From positions 62,001-126,000 of the forward strand of contig NZ_VCNP01000017.1 in the NCBI RefSeq assembly GCF_006782915.1: a stretch of 64,000 nt of DNA, written 5' to 3'. This DNA comes from Streptomyces calvus (GTDB lineage: Bacteria > Actinomycetota > Actinomycetes > Streptomycetales > Streptomycetaceae). Shown here piece after piece: positions 8,949 through 17,575 of the stretch. The position numbers were made by a program, and so were the translations under genes. Within the stretch, counting starts at the first letter, position 1. Every line of letters starts with the position of its first letter. The notes under the pieces are model-generated. The model saw nothing but the letters and a program-made list of their open reading frames with translations, was not told the DNA's origin and did no database searches.

Positions 8949-9084
8949 GGGCCCCAGCGTACGGCTCGCGTACGACAACGGCGCGAGGCAGTCTGTGGGG
9001 GACGTGTGCCGGGCCGAGGCCGCGGTCCGGCCGGTCTCCCGGGTGCGGCGGATGCCGCTCCGGGCAGGCTTCACGATGTGGGAA

Positions 9085-9100
9085 ACTGGTCTAGACAACC
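9085..9100 (+). promoter_or_regulatory. DasR-responsive element (dre) upstream of ptsH
   Basis: ACTGGTCTAGACAACC matches the dre consensus ACTGGTCTAGACCACT at 14 of 16 positions, including the central GGTCTAGAC. It lies 25 bases upstream of ptsH. DasR is the GntR-family GlcNAc/chitin repressor, and PTS genes are known targets in Streptomyces. It may also influence divergent patA. Confidence 0.85.
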
Positions 9101-9124
9101 CTGAACAGCGAAGGGCAGCAACAC

Positions 9125-9406
9125 ATGGCTGAGCGCCGCGTCAACGTCGGCTGGGCCGAGGGTCTCCACGCCCGCCCCGCCTCCATCTTCGTCCGAGCCG
9201 CCACGGCCGCAGGCGTCCCGGTGACGATCGCCAAGGCCGGGGGCAACCCCGTCAACGCGGCCTCCATGCTGGCCGTCCTGGGCCTGGGCGCCCAGGGCGG
9301 CGAGGAGATCGTCCTCGCCTCCGACGCGGAGGGCGCGGACGCCGCTCTCGACCGTCTGGCGAAGCTGGTCTCCGAGGGCCTCGAGGAACTTCCCGAGACC
9401 GTCTGA
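9125..9406 (+). CDS. ptsH: Phosphocarrier protein HPr
   Basis: This 93-residue HPr accepts phosphate from enzyme I and passes it to sugar-specific PTS EIIA proteins in the cytoplasm. The active-site His15 is in GLHARPA; the helix-2 region reads NAASMLAVLGLG, placing a Ser where Firmicute HPr has regulatory Ser46. The length is standard. It stands alone, with a dre site 25 bases upstream and a strong terminator downstream, so control by DasR and GlcNAc availability is likely. Confidence 0.97.
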   Translation: MAERRVNVGWAEGLHARPASIFVRAATAAGVPVTIAKAGGNPVNAASMLAVLGLGAQGGEEIVLASDAEGADAALDRLAKLVSEGLEELPETV

Positions 9407-9474
9407 TCCGCACGCTTTCCGTCTCGTGACGGTCGCGGCGTCCATCGCATCGCCGATGTCCGCCGCAGAGCAGT

Positions 9475-9513
9475 GAAAGGCCCGCCCGGACCATCGGGCG
9501 GGCCTTTCTTTTT
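9475..9513 (+). terminator. Intrinsic terminator after ptsH
   Basis: A 14-bp perfect stem (9475-9488 with 9495-9508), core AGGCCCGCCCG, has a 6-base loop and is followed by a T-run (TTTTT). It may serve both strands because the GntR gene ends at 9578. Confidence 0.92.
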
Positions 9514-9577
9514 GCTTTTACGGGCAGCAGGAAATAGCGCCCGACAATTGCGCTCGCTTTTGTATACGGCACCCGTG

Positions 9578-10273
9578 TTAATGGCGCAGGCTCGGAATGT
9601 TTACGGGATGTTGCGGATTCCTCACACGGTCCGCGCGGGCGGCGCCGGTGGCGGAGCGCGGGCGGTGCGCGGCGCTCGCACGCTCGGTGTGCTGTGCCGT
9701 GACGGCACGGGCGCGGTCGGCGTCGCCGCGCGCCACGGCGTCCACGATGGCGCCGTGCTCCGCCCAGTACTCGACCGGGTCGGCCGGTCCCTCGACGACG
9801 AACATCCAGGCGATCTTGTGCCGCAGCTGGGTCAGCGTCGCCGTCAGCGCCGGGCTGCCGCAGGCCTGGGCGAGCGTCTCGTGGAACCAGCCGCCCAGGG
9901 AGCGCAGGTCGTCGCTGTTGCCCTGCCGGGCGCGTTCCTGGCCCAGCCGGACCAGACCGCGCAGCACCTTCAGATGGGCCTCCGTGCGGCGCTGCGCCGC
10001 ACGGGAGGCGCCGAGCGGCTCGAGGAGCAGCCGCATCTCCAGCAGATCGGCCGCCTCCTGCTCGGTGGGCTCCGCGACGCACGCGCCCGCGTGCCGCCGG
10101 GTCACCACGAAGCCCTCGGCCTCCAGGGTGCGCAGCGCCTCGCGGACGGGGACGCGGGAGACGCCGTAACGGCGGGCGAGGAGTTCCTCGGTGAGCCGGC
10201 TGCCGCGTTCGTGGACGCCCGCGACGATGTCGTCCCGGATCGCCGTGCACACCGAGTGCGCGGGAATACGCAT
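9578..10273 (-). CDS. GntR/FadR-type transcriptional regulator (FCD domain)
   Basis: This regulator of 231 residues has an N-terminal winged helix (~8-66, with RRYGVSRVPVREALRTLEAEG recognition region) and an all-helical FCD ligand domain (~80-200). Metal/ligand-binding residues expected of FCD are visible as EMRLLLEP, the His in WFHETL and the His in AEHGAIVDAV. The ligand is probably a small carboxylate but is unknown. It is monocistronic. An ACGTCGA-AGA-TCGACGT inverted repeat 30 bases before its start may be an autoregulatory operator. Confidence 0.9.
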   Translation of the reverse strand: MRIPAHSVCTAIRDDIVAGVHERGSRLTEELLARRYGVSRVPVREALRTLEAEGFVVTRRHAGACVAEPTEQEAADLLEMRLLLEPLGASRAAQRRTEAHLKVLRGLVRLGQERARQGNSDDLRSLGGWFHETLAQACGSPALTATLTQLRHKIAWMFVVEGPADPVEYWAEHGAIVDAVARGDADRARAVTAQHTERASAAHRPRSATGAARADRVRNPQHPVNIPSLRH

Positions 10274-10302
10274 GACCGACCTCCGGCTTTCATCCCCGTG
10301 AA

Positions 10303-10319
10303 ACGTCGAAGATCGACGT
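10303..10319. promoter_or_regulatory. 7-3-7 inverted repeat upstream of the GntR regulator
   Basis: ACGTCGA-AGA-TCGACGT is a perfect inverted repeat 30 bases upstream of the regulator start, in an AT-richer patch. Its size suits a GntR dimer site, so autoregulation is inferred. Confidence 0.45.
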
Positions 10320-10414
10320 GTGTTCCGTGACTCTATTGCAATCGGCGTCGTTTTCCGACGGCGGCCGAGAATTCATGCCTGTTTTTTGGACATCGGTGTG
10401 CCGGTGAACGCCGA

Positions 10415-10442
10415 ATGCCCCGGCTCGGGTGAGCCGGGGCAT
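10415..10442. terminator. Hairpin terminator after the M23 peptidase
   Basis: A 12-bp perfect stem (ATGCCCCGGCTC with GAGCCGGGGCAT) encloses a GGGT loop. It lies between the convergent 3' side of the M23 gene and the upstream region of the GntR gene. It has no T-run, as is common in Streptomyces. Confidence 0.8.
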
Positions 10443-10512
10443 CCCGGGAGGTGCGGGCGGCCGCTTTCTGCGGCCGGGGTGCGCGCGGTCCGCCGTGGCG
10501 GCCGGCGGGCGG

Positions 10513-11286
10513 TCAGATGCTGACGCCGTGCGCGCGCAGGTAGGCGACGGGGTCCATGTCGGAGCCGTACTCGGCGGTCGTACGGGCCTCGAAGTGCAGG
10601 TGGGCGCCGGTGACGTTGCCGGTCGCGCCGGACAGGCCGATCTGGTGGCCCGCGGTGACCTGCTGCCCGACCGAGACGGCGATGGACGACAGGTGGCCGT
10701 ACTGGGTGTACGTGCCGTCGTTCATCCTGATGACGACCTGGTTGCCGTACGCGCCGCCCCAGCCGGCCTCGACCACGGTGCCGACGCCGACGGACCGGAC
10801 GGGGGTGCCGGCGGCGGCGTGGAAGTCGACACCGGTGTGGCTGCCGGAGGACCAGACGGCGCCGCCGCTCATGTAGCCGGTCGACACATAGGAGCCGGCG
10901 ATCGGCGAGACGAAGGTGTTGAGGCGCTTGCGCTCGGCCTCGCGCGCGGCGCGTTCCTTCTCCGCGCGGGCCTCGGCGGCCTCCTCGGCGGCCTTCTTGC
11001 GCGCGGCCTCCTCGGCCGCCTTCCGCGCGGCGGCCTCGGCGGCCTGCCGGGCGGCCTCGTGCTGGGCGGCGGCCTGGGCGTCGATCCGGTCGGCGACCGT
11101 GTCGCCCAGGGAGACGACGGGGGTGAGGCCGGTCTGCGCGGCGGCCGGCTGGGCGGCGAGCGCGGGGGCCGCGAGGGAGCCGACGACGCCGGTGCCGGCG
11201 AGGGCCGCGACGCCCGCCGCGCGGGCGGTGCCGCGCTGCGTGCGGCTGGGGCGGCGGTGCTTCCCGGTGGCGCGGGTGAACGCCAT
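10513..11286 (-). CDS. Secreted M23 (LytM/LysM-type) peptidoglycan endopeptidase
   Basis: This protein of 257 residues has a long Sec signal (basic start, hydrophobic AGVAALAGTGVVGSLA, cleavage near ALA-AQPA at ~44), an Ala/Glu/Lys/Arg-rich coiled coil (~70-120), and a LytM-type peptidase domain (~125-250). Zinc motifs are SHTGVDF (HxxxD) and AHLHFE (HxH). The family cuts cross-link peptides in the cell wall. The gene sits behind a c-di-AMP riboswitch, which fits the known control of wall hydrolases in actinobacteria. GGAAAGGA precedes the ATG. Confidence 0.93.
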   Translation of the reverse strand: MAFTRATGKHRRPSRTQRGTARAAGVAALAGTGVVGSLAAPALAAQPAAAQTGLTPVVSLGDTVADRIDAQAAAQHEAARQAAEAAARKAAEEAARKKAAEEAAEARAEKERAAREAERKRLNTFVSPIAGSYVSTGYMSGGAVWSSGSHTGVDFHAAAGTPVRSVGVGTVVEAGWGGAYGNQVVIRMNDGTYTQYGHLSSIAVSVGQQVTAGHQIGLSGATGNVTGAHLHFEARTTAEYGSDMDPVAYLRAHGVSI

Positions 11287-11310
11287 GAACAGGCTTGTCC
11301 TTTCCTTCCC

Positions 11311-11458
11311 TCTCGCCTACCGGGTTAGCTGACGGGTTCGGAGCAGGAAGGTCTCCTACGGACCCCCTCGCGACACGCGCGGGCGTCCGATTCACCCCAG
11401 GGACTGCGTGGGTCCCCGGCTCCCCTGGCTCGCGCCGTACGGGGACTCGGCGATGGCT
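11311..11458 (-). promoter_or_regulatory. ydaO-type c-di-AMP riboswitch
   Basis: Read on the minus strand, the leader carries the conserved ydaO blocks in order: CGCCGAGTCCCC, GGGGACCCACGC, GGGGTGAATC, and CCGAACCCGTCAGCTAACC followed by GGTAGGCG. The 3' block ends 25 bases before the M23 start. c-di-AMP binding by this class normally turns expression of cell-wall hydrolase genes off. Boundaries are estimated from the conserved blocks. Confidence 0.93.
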
Positions 11459-11606
11459 GTCCGGTGCCGCGGGTGCGGCGCACTGCCCGACGAACAGCCC
11501 GGAAGACGCTAAGCGGGCGGTCCTCCAATCCCCAAACGCATCGGGGTTTTTGTAGCGCATGCCACAGGGCAGACGGGCAGCCTCCGCCTCAATCCGGGCA
11601 TAAGCG

Positions 11607-11636
11607 GGCCCTGGTGACGTACGTGCCACCAGGGCC
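11607..11636. terminator. Hairpin terminator after the M16 operon
   Basis: GGCCCTGGTG (11607-11616) pairs perfectly with CACCAGGGCC (11627-11636), with a 10-base loop, 30 bases after the M16 operon stop. Confidence 0.8.
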
Positions 11637-11665
11637 TGTCGCCCGGCTGTGCCGGCGGCGGTCCG

Positions 11666-13054
11666 CTACTCGGCCGGCACGACGGTGACGGCGCCGATTC
11701 CGAGGGCCTCCACGGGCGCCTTGATCTGCGCGGCGTCCCCGACGAGGACGGTCACCAGCCGGTCCACCGGGAAGGCGTTGACGACGGCCGCGGTGGCCTC
11801 CACGGTGCCCGTCGCGGCCAACTGCCGGTACAGGTCGGCCTGGTAGTGGTCGGGCAGGTGCTGCTCGACCTGGTCGGCCAAGGTGCTCGCGACGGCCGCG
11901 GCGGTCTCGTACTTGAGCGGCGCCACGCCCACGAGGTTCTGCACGGCGACGTCGCGTTCGGCGTCGGTGAGTCCCTCCTCGGCGAGCGTGCGCAGCACCG
12001 TCCACAGGTCCTCCAGGGCGGGACCGGTGTTGGGGGTGTCGACGGAGCCGCTGATGGCGAGCATCGCCGCGCCGGTGCCGTCCGGGGCCGACCTGAGGAC
12101 CTGTCCGAACGACCGTACGCCGTAGGTGTAGCCCTTCTCCTCGCGCAGGACGCGGTCCAGGCGGGAGGTGAGGGTGCCGCCGAGGCAGTACGTGCCGAGG
12201 ACCTGCGCGGGCCACACGCGGTCGTGCCGGTCGGGACCGATGCGGCCGATGAGCAGCTGCGTCTGGACGGCGCCGGGACGGTCCACGATCACGACCCGGC
12301 CGGTGTCGTCGGCGACCACGGGCGGAACGGGCCGCGGCCGGCCGGCCGAACCGGTCCAGGCGCCCAGGGTGTCGCCGAGCAGCGCGTCCAGGTCGACGCC
12401 GGTGAGGTCGCCGACGACCACGACGGTCGCCGTGGCGGGGCGCACGTGCTTCTCGTAGAAGGCGCGTACGGCGGCGGAGTCGATGCCCTCGACCGTCTCC
12501 TCGGTGCCCTGGCGCGGCCGCGACATGCGCGAGCTCGCCGGGAACAGCTCCTTGGAGAGTTCCTTCGCGGCCCGGCGGGAGGGGTTGGCCAGCTCGTGCG
12601 GGATCTCGTCGAGGCGGTTGCGGACCAGCCGTTCGACCTCGCTGTCGGCGAACGCCGGTGCCCTGAGGGCGTCGGCGACCAGCCCGAGTCCCTTGGCGAG
12701 CCGGGAGGCCGGGACCTCCAGGCTGAGGCGGACGCCGGGGTGGTCGGCGTGCGCGTCCAGGGTGGCGCCGCAGCGCTCCAGTTCGGCGGCGAACTCCTCG
12801 GCGGAGTGCTTGTCGGTGCCCTCGGAGAAGGCCCGCGCCATGATCGTGGCCACGCCGTCGAGCCCGGCCGGCTCGGCCTCCAGCGGCGCGTCGAGGAGCA
12901 CCTCGACGGCGACGACCTGCTGGCCGGGGCGGTGGCAGCGCAGCACGGTCAGGCCGTTGTCCAGCGTGCCGCGCTCGGGGGCCGGGAAGGCCCAGGGCCT
13001 TGCCTCGCCCGCCTGGGGCTGCGGGTGGAAGTCCATCGTGGCGAGCTCGGTCAC
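11666..13054 (-). CDS. M16 peptidase-like protein lacking the zinc motif
   Basis: This insulinase/processing-peptidase family (M16) protein of 462 residues lacks HxxEH: the corresponding stretch reads GVATIMARAFSEGT where an active member has GLAHLLEH. It keeps the R/Y-type C-terminal segment (LGGTLTSRLDRVLREEKGYTYGV) that closes over substrate in M16B heterodimers. It is therefore probably the non-catalytic partner of the gene upstream, which it overlaps by four bases (GTGA, 13051-13054). The GTG start at 13054 rests on that overlap; an ATG at 13036 is an alternative. Confidence 0.9.
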   Translation of the reverse strand: MTELATMDFHPQPQAGEARPWAFPAPERGTLDNGLTVLRCHRPGQQVVAVEVLLDAPLEAEPAGLDGVATIMARAFSEGTDKHSAEEFAAELERCGATLDAHADHPGVRLSLEVPASRLAKGLGLVADALRAPAFADSEVERLVRNRLDEIPHELANPSRRAAKELSKELFPASSRMSRPRQGTEETVEGIDSAAVRAFYEKHVRPATATVVVVGDLTGVDLDALLGDTLGAWTGSAGRPRPVPPVVADDTGRVVIVDRPGAVQTQLLIGRIGPDRHDRVWPAQVLGTYCLGGTLTSRLDRVLREEKGYTYGVRSFGQVLRSAPDGTGAAMLAISGSVDTPNTGPALEDLWTVLRTLAEEGLTDAERDVAVQNLVGVAPLKYETAAAVASTLADQVEQHLPDHYQADLYRQLAATGTVEATAAVVNAFPVDRLVTVLVGDAAQIKAPVEALGIGAVTVVPAE

Positions 13055-14442
13055 TTCGCCGTCTCCTCGTTCTCGTCGGTGCCGGCGACTGCGGCGGCTG
13101 CTTCGGTGTCCTCGGCTTCCCCGGTGTCGTCGGCCTCGGGGGCGACGGGCTCGTAGACGAGCACCGCGCGGTTGTCGGGGCGCAGACGGGACTTGGCGAC
13201 CGCCTGGACCTCCTCCGCCGTCACGTCGAGGACACGCTGTACGGCGGTCAGGGCGAGCTGCGGGTCGCCGAACAGCACGGCGTACCGGCAGAGTTCGTCG
13301 GCGCGGCCGGCGACCGTGCCGAGCCGGTCCAGCCACTCGCGCTCCAGCTGGGCCTGGGCGCGCTCCATCTCCTCGGCCGTGGGGCCCTCCTCGGCGAACC
13401 GGGCGAGCTCCTCGTCGATGGCGGCCTCGATGACCGGCACCTCCACGTCGCCGGACGTCTTGACGTCCAGCCAGCCCAGGGAGGGCGCCCCGGCCAGCCG
13501 CAGCAGGCCGAATCCGGCGGCGACGGCCGTGCGGTCGCGCCGTACCAGCCGGTTGTAGAGCCGGGAGGACTCGCCGCCGCCGAGGACGGTGAGCGCCAGG
13601 TCCACCGCGTCGCACTCGCGGGTGCCGTCCTGCGGGAGCCGGTAGGCGGCCATCAGTGCCCGCGCGGGCACCTCCTCCTCCACGACCTCGCGCAGCTGCT
13701 CGCCGATGATGTCGGGCAGCGAGCCGTCGCGCGGTGCGGGCTTGCCGTCGTGGGACGGGATGGAGCCGAAGTACTTCTCGATCCAGGCGAGCGTCTGCTC
13801 CGGGTCGATGTCGCCGACGACGGAGAGCACGGCGTTGTTCGGCGCGTAGTAGGTGCGGAAGAACTGGCGCGCGTCCTCCAGGGTGGCCGCGTCCAGGTCC
13901 GCCATCGAGCCGATGGGCGTGTGGTGGTACGGGTGGCCCTCCGGGTAGGCGAGCGCGGTCAGCTTCTCGAAGGCCGTGCCGTAGGGGACGTTGTCGTAGC
14001 GCTGGCGGCGCTCGTTCTTGACGACGTCGCGCTGGTTCTCCATGGACTCCTCGTCCAGGGCGGTCAGCAGGGATCCCATGCGGTCGGCCTCCAGCCAGAG
14101 GGCGAGCTCCAGCTGGTGGGCGGGCATGGTCTCGAAGTAGTTGGTGCGCTCGAAGCTGGTGGTGCCGTTGAGGGAGCCGCCGGCGCCCTGGACCAGCTCG
14201 AAGTGGCCGTTGCCCTTCACCTGGGCGGACCCCTGGAACATCAGGTGCTCGAAAAGGTGAGCCAGGCCGGTACGTCCCTTGACTTCGTGACGCGAGCCCA
14301 CGTCGTACCAGAGGCACACCGCGGCGACCGGGGTCAGGTGGTCCTCGGAGAGCACCACGCGCAGGCCGTTGGCCAGGCGGTGCTCGGTCGCTGTCAGGCC
14401 GCCGGAGCCTGCCTGGGCTGTGGCCGTGTGACCCATGGGCAT
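13051..14442 (-). CDS. M16 family zinc metallopeptidase, catalytic subunit
   Basis: This protein of 463 residues has the inverted zinc motif HLFEH at ~62-66 and the distal Glu region NQRDVVKNERR about 75 residues later, as in active M16B enzymes. No signal peptide is seen. With the downstream inactive partner it should form a clamshell heterodimer that degrades peptides. AAGGGA stands 5 bases before the ATG at 14442; a second ATG at 14436 is possible. The pair forms one operon. Confidence 0.92.
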   Translation of the reverse strand: MPMGHTATAQAGSGGLTATEHRLANGLRVVLSEDHLTPVAAVCLWYDVGSRHEVKGRTGLAHLFEHLMFQGSAQVKGNGHFELVQGAGGSLNGTTSFERTNYFETMPAHQLELALWLEADRMGSLLTALDEESMENQRDVVKNERRQRYDNVPYGTAFEKLTALAYPEGHPYHHTPIGSMADLDAATLEDARQFFRTYYAPNNAVLSVVGDIDPEQTLAWIEKYFGSIPSHDGKPAPRDGSLPDIIGEQLREVVEEEVPARALMAAYRLPQDGTRECDAVDLALTVLGGGESSRLYNRLVRRDRTAVAAGFGLLRLAGAPSLGWLDVKTSGDVEVPVIEAAIDEELARFAEEGPTAEEMERAQAQLEREWLDRLGTVAGRADELCRYAVLFGDPQLALTAVQRVLDVTAEEVQAVAKSRLRPDNRAVLVYEPVAPEADDTGEAEDTEAAAAVAGTDENEETAK

Positions 14443-14962
14443 GTACGTCCCTTCGATCGCGGAGGCGGTCGTCAAGACCGCCGTTTCTGCCGGTCCTGCC
14501 ACTGTATGCAAGCGTGCGGACGGCCGGTGAAGTTCCCGGCCCGGGGTGGCTACGCCGAGAGCGAGAACCCGGTGGGGCCAGAGGTGCCGGTGTGCGCGGT
14601 GGTGCGCGGGAGCGGAGCGGGGGCGTGTGTGCGCCTGGAGTGGGACAGGGCCGGTGGGGCGGCGCGGGGGGGCTTGTCCGGCGGTGGTTGTGGGCGGCGT
14701 GAACGGGAGCCGGGGCCGTCCCGAGCGGGGGAGGCACCCGCCGCGAGGGCCGCGCCGCGCGCCCAACCCCCGGCCCGGTTCCCCCCGGTGTCCGTCCGCC
14801 CCGCGCGGGACCGGTCGCACGGACCCGCGTAGCCTGCTCCCGCCGACGCCCGCCGCTCCCGCCGGACGGCCAGAGCCGGGTCCTGGTCCCGCTTGTCAGT
14901 GCGACGGTCCACAATGGTCCGCGTCAGATCCCGTCACACGCTTCAGCAAGGAGCCGGCAGCG
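14443..14962. other. Divergent intergenic region, M16 operon / parC
   Basis: These 520 bases hold no gene that I can support. Open frames here are shadows with Pro/Arg/Gly-rich composition. The region must contain both divergent promoters, but I could not recognise clear -35/-10 pairs. Confidence 0.6.
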
Positions 14963-17419
14963 ATGGCCCGCCGCAGCACGAAGACCCCGCCGCCCGACGA
15001 CTCGTACGAGGAGAAGATCCTCGACATCGACGTCGTCGACGAGATGCAGGGCTCCTTCCTCGAGTACGCGTACTCGGTCATCTACTCCCGCGCCCTGCCG
15101 GACGCGCGCGACGGCCTCAAGCCGGTGCACCGGCGCATCGTCTACCAGATGAACGAGATGGGCCTGCGGCCCGAGCGCGGCTACGTGAAGTGCGCGCGCG
15201 TCGTCGGCGAGGTCATGGGCAAGCTGCACCCGCACGGCGACGCGTCGATCTACGACGCCCTGGTGCGCATGGCGCAGCCGTTCTCGATGCGGGTGCCGCT
15301 GGTCGACGGCCACGGCAACTTCGGCTCGTTGGGCAACGACGACCCGCCGGCCGCCATGCGGTACACCGAGTGCCGGATGGCCGAGGCGACGAGCCTGATG
15401 ACGGAGTCCATCGACGAGGACACCGTGGACTTCGCGCCCAACTACGACGGCCAGGAGCAGGAACCGGTGGCGCTGCCCGCCGCGTTCCCGAACCTCCTGG
15501 TGAACGGCGCGTCGGGCATCGCCGTCGGTATGGCCACCAACATGCCGCCGCACAACCTGCGGGAGGTCGTCGCGGCCGCCCGCCACCTCATCAGGCACCC
15601 GGGCGCCGACCTCGACGCCCTGATGAAGCACGTCCCGGGCCCCGACCTGCCCACCGGTGGCCGGATCGTCGGTCTGTCCGGCATCCGTGACGCGTACGAG
15701 TCGGGCCGCGGCACGTTCAAGATCCGCGCGACGGTCACGGTGGAGGACGTGACGGCGCGCCGCAAGGGCCTGGTCGTCACCGAGCTGCCCTTCACGGTCG
15801 GCCCGGAGAAGGTGATCGCCAAGATCAAGGACCTGGTCGGTTCGAAGAAGCTCCAGGGCATCGCCGACGTCAAGGACCTCACCGACCGCGAGCACGGCCT
15901 GCGCCTGGTCATCGAGATCAAGAACGGCTTCGTGCCGGAGGCGGTGCTGGAACAGCTGTACAAGCTGACGCCGATGGAGGAGTCCTTCGGCATCAACAAC
16001 GTCGCCCTGGTGGACGGCCAGCCCCTCACCCTGGGCCTCAAGGAACTCCTGGAGGTCTACCTCGACCACCGCTTCAACGTCGTACGGCGGCGTTCGGAGT
16101 TCCGCCGCGGCAAGCGGCGCGACCGCCTCCACCTGGTGGAGGGCCTGCTCACGGCCCTGGTCGACATCGACGAGGTGATCCGCCTCATCCGCTCCAGCGA
16201 GAACTCCGCGCAGGCCAAGGAGCGCCTGATCGAGCGCTTCTCGCTCAGCGACGTCCAGACCCAGTACATCCTGGACACGCCGCTGCGCCGCCTCACCAAG
16301 TACGACCGGATCGAACTGGAGGCGGAGAAGGACCGGCTGAACGCGGAGATCGAGGAGCTGACCCGGATCCTCGATTCCGACGCGGAGCTGCGCAAGCTGG
16401 TCTCCTCCGAACTGGCCGCGGTGGCCAAGAAGTTCGGCAACGACCGCCGTACGCTCCTGCTGGAGTCCGCCGGTACGCCGGCCGCCGCCGTTCCGCTGCA
16501 GGTCGCGGACGACCCGTGCCGCGTGCTGCTGTCCTCCACCGGCCTGCTGGCCCGTACGGCGACCGACGAGCCGTTCGCCGACAGCGCCGGCGCCAAGCGC
16601 GTCAAGCACGACGTGATCGTCTCGGCGGTGCCGGCGACGGCCCGCGGCGAGATCGGCGTGGTCACCTCGGTCGGCCGGCTGCTCCGGCTGAACGTCGTCG
16701 ACCTGCCGCAACTCCCGGAGGTCATGCCGACGCCGAACCTCTCGGGCGGGGCGCCGCTGGCCGAGTTCGTGTCCCTGGAGGACGACGAGGAGGTGGTGTG
16801 CCTGACCACCCTGGACGAGTCGTCGCCCGGACTGGCGCTCGGCACCGAACAGGGCGTCGTCAAGCGCGTGGTGCCCGACTACCCGTCCAACAAGGAGGAG
16901 CTGGAGGTCATCACGCTCAAGGAGGGCGACCGGATCGTCGGCGCGGTCGAACTGCGCACCGGCGACGAGGACCTGGTCTTCATCAGCGACGACGCGCAAC
17001 TGCTGCGCTATCCGGCGTCGCAGGTGCGTCCGCAGGGCCGGCCCGCGGGCGGCATGGCGGGCATCAAGCTCACCGACGGCGCGAAGGTCATCTCCTTCAC
17101 GGCGGTCGACCCGGCGGTGGACGCGGTGGTGTTCACGGTCGCGGGCTCGCGCGGCACGCTGGACGACTCCGTGCAGACGACGGCCAAGCTGACCCCGTTC
17201 GACCAGTTCCCGCGCAAGGGCCGGGCCACCGGCGGTGTGCGCTGCCAGCGGTTCCTGAAGGGCGAGGACTGCCTGTCCCTGGCCTGGGCGGGCCCGGCCC
17301 CGGCCCGTGCCGCCCAGAAGAACGGCGCCGCGGTGGACCTTCCGGAACCCGACCCGCGCCGCGACGGCTCGGGCGTGTCCCTGGCGAAGACGGTGTCGGT
17401 GGTGGCGGGCCCGGTCTAG
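14963..17419 (+). CDS. parC: DNA topoisomerase IV subunit A (GyrA-like)
   Basis: This type IIA topoisomerase breakage-reunion subunit of 818 residues decatenates and relaxes DNA with ParE. Catalytic Tyr134 is in [10 protein letters not shown]; the quinolone-region HGDASIYD is at 91-98. A winged helix, tower and coiled-coil region follow, and then six-bladed C-terminal domain repeats (~500-800). AAGGAG at 14947 supports the ATG at 14963. The GyrA-box expected of true gyrase is not visible in the C-terminal domain, favouring topo IV. The partner parE is in the same window about 10 kb away, on the opposite strand. Confidence 0.93.
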   Translation: MARRSTKTPPPDDSYEEKILDIDVVDEMQGSFLEYAYSVIYSRALPDARDGLKPVHRRIVYQMNEMGLRPERGYVKCARVVGEVMGKLHPHGDASIYDALVRMAQPFSMRVPLVDGHGNFGSLGNDDPPAAMRYTECRMAEATSLMTESIDEDTVDFAPNYDGQEQEPVALPAAFPNLLVNGASGIAVGMATNMPPHNLREVVAAARHLIRHPGADLDALMKHVPGPDLPTGGRIVGLSGIRDAYESGRGTFKIRATVTVEDVTARRKGLVVTELPFTVGPEKVIAKIKDLVGSKKLQGIADVKDLTDREHGLRLVIEIKNGFVPEAVLEQLYKLTPMEESFGINNVALVDGQPLTLGLKELLEVYLDHRFNVVRRRSEFRRGKRRDRLHLVEGLLTALVDIDEVIRLIRSSENSAQAKERLIERFSLSDVQTQYILDTPLRRLTKYDRIELEAEKDRLNAEIEELTRILDSDAELRKLVSSELAAVAKKFGNDRRTLLLESAGTPAAAVPLQVADDPCRVLLSSTGLLARTATDEPFADSAGAKRVKHDVIVSAVPATARGEIGVVTSVGRLLRLNVVDLPQLPEVMPTPNLSGGAPLAEFVSLEDDEEVVCLTTLDESSPGLALGTEQGVVKRVVPDYPSNKEELEVITLKEGDRIVGAVELRTGDEDLVFISDDAQLLRYPASQVRPQGRPAGGMAGIKLTDGAKVISFTAVDPAVDAVVFTVAGSRGTLDDSVQTTAKLTPFDQFPRKGRATGGVRCQRFLKGEDCLSLAWAGPAPARAAQKNGAAVDLPEPDPRRDGSGVSLAKTVSVVAGPV

Positions 17420-17575
17420 GTCTGGCTCCAGGTCCGGACGCGGGGTCTTGCGGCTCCGCCCGCTCCCGCGGCTGCCACGGCTACCGCGGCTCCTGCTGCT
17501 ACGACGGCTCCTCCGACTCTTCGGCATCGGAGGAGCCGTCGGGGTCCGAGGGCCTTCGGGAGGTGGCCGGGGCCT

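Noticed and set aside
11528..11552. CCCC-N8-CGGGG followed by a T-run on the plus strand
   Set aside because: It looks like a small terminator, but no plus-strand gene ends there; it is probably upstream leader DNA of the M23 gene.
14924..17527. 867-codon frame antisense to parC
   Set aside because: It is a shadow of parC codon bias, with no domain or ribosome site.
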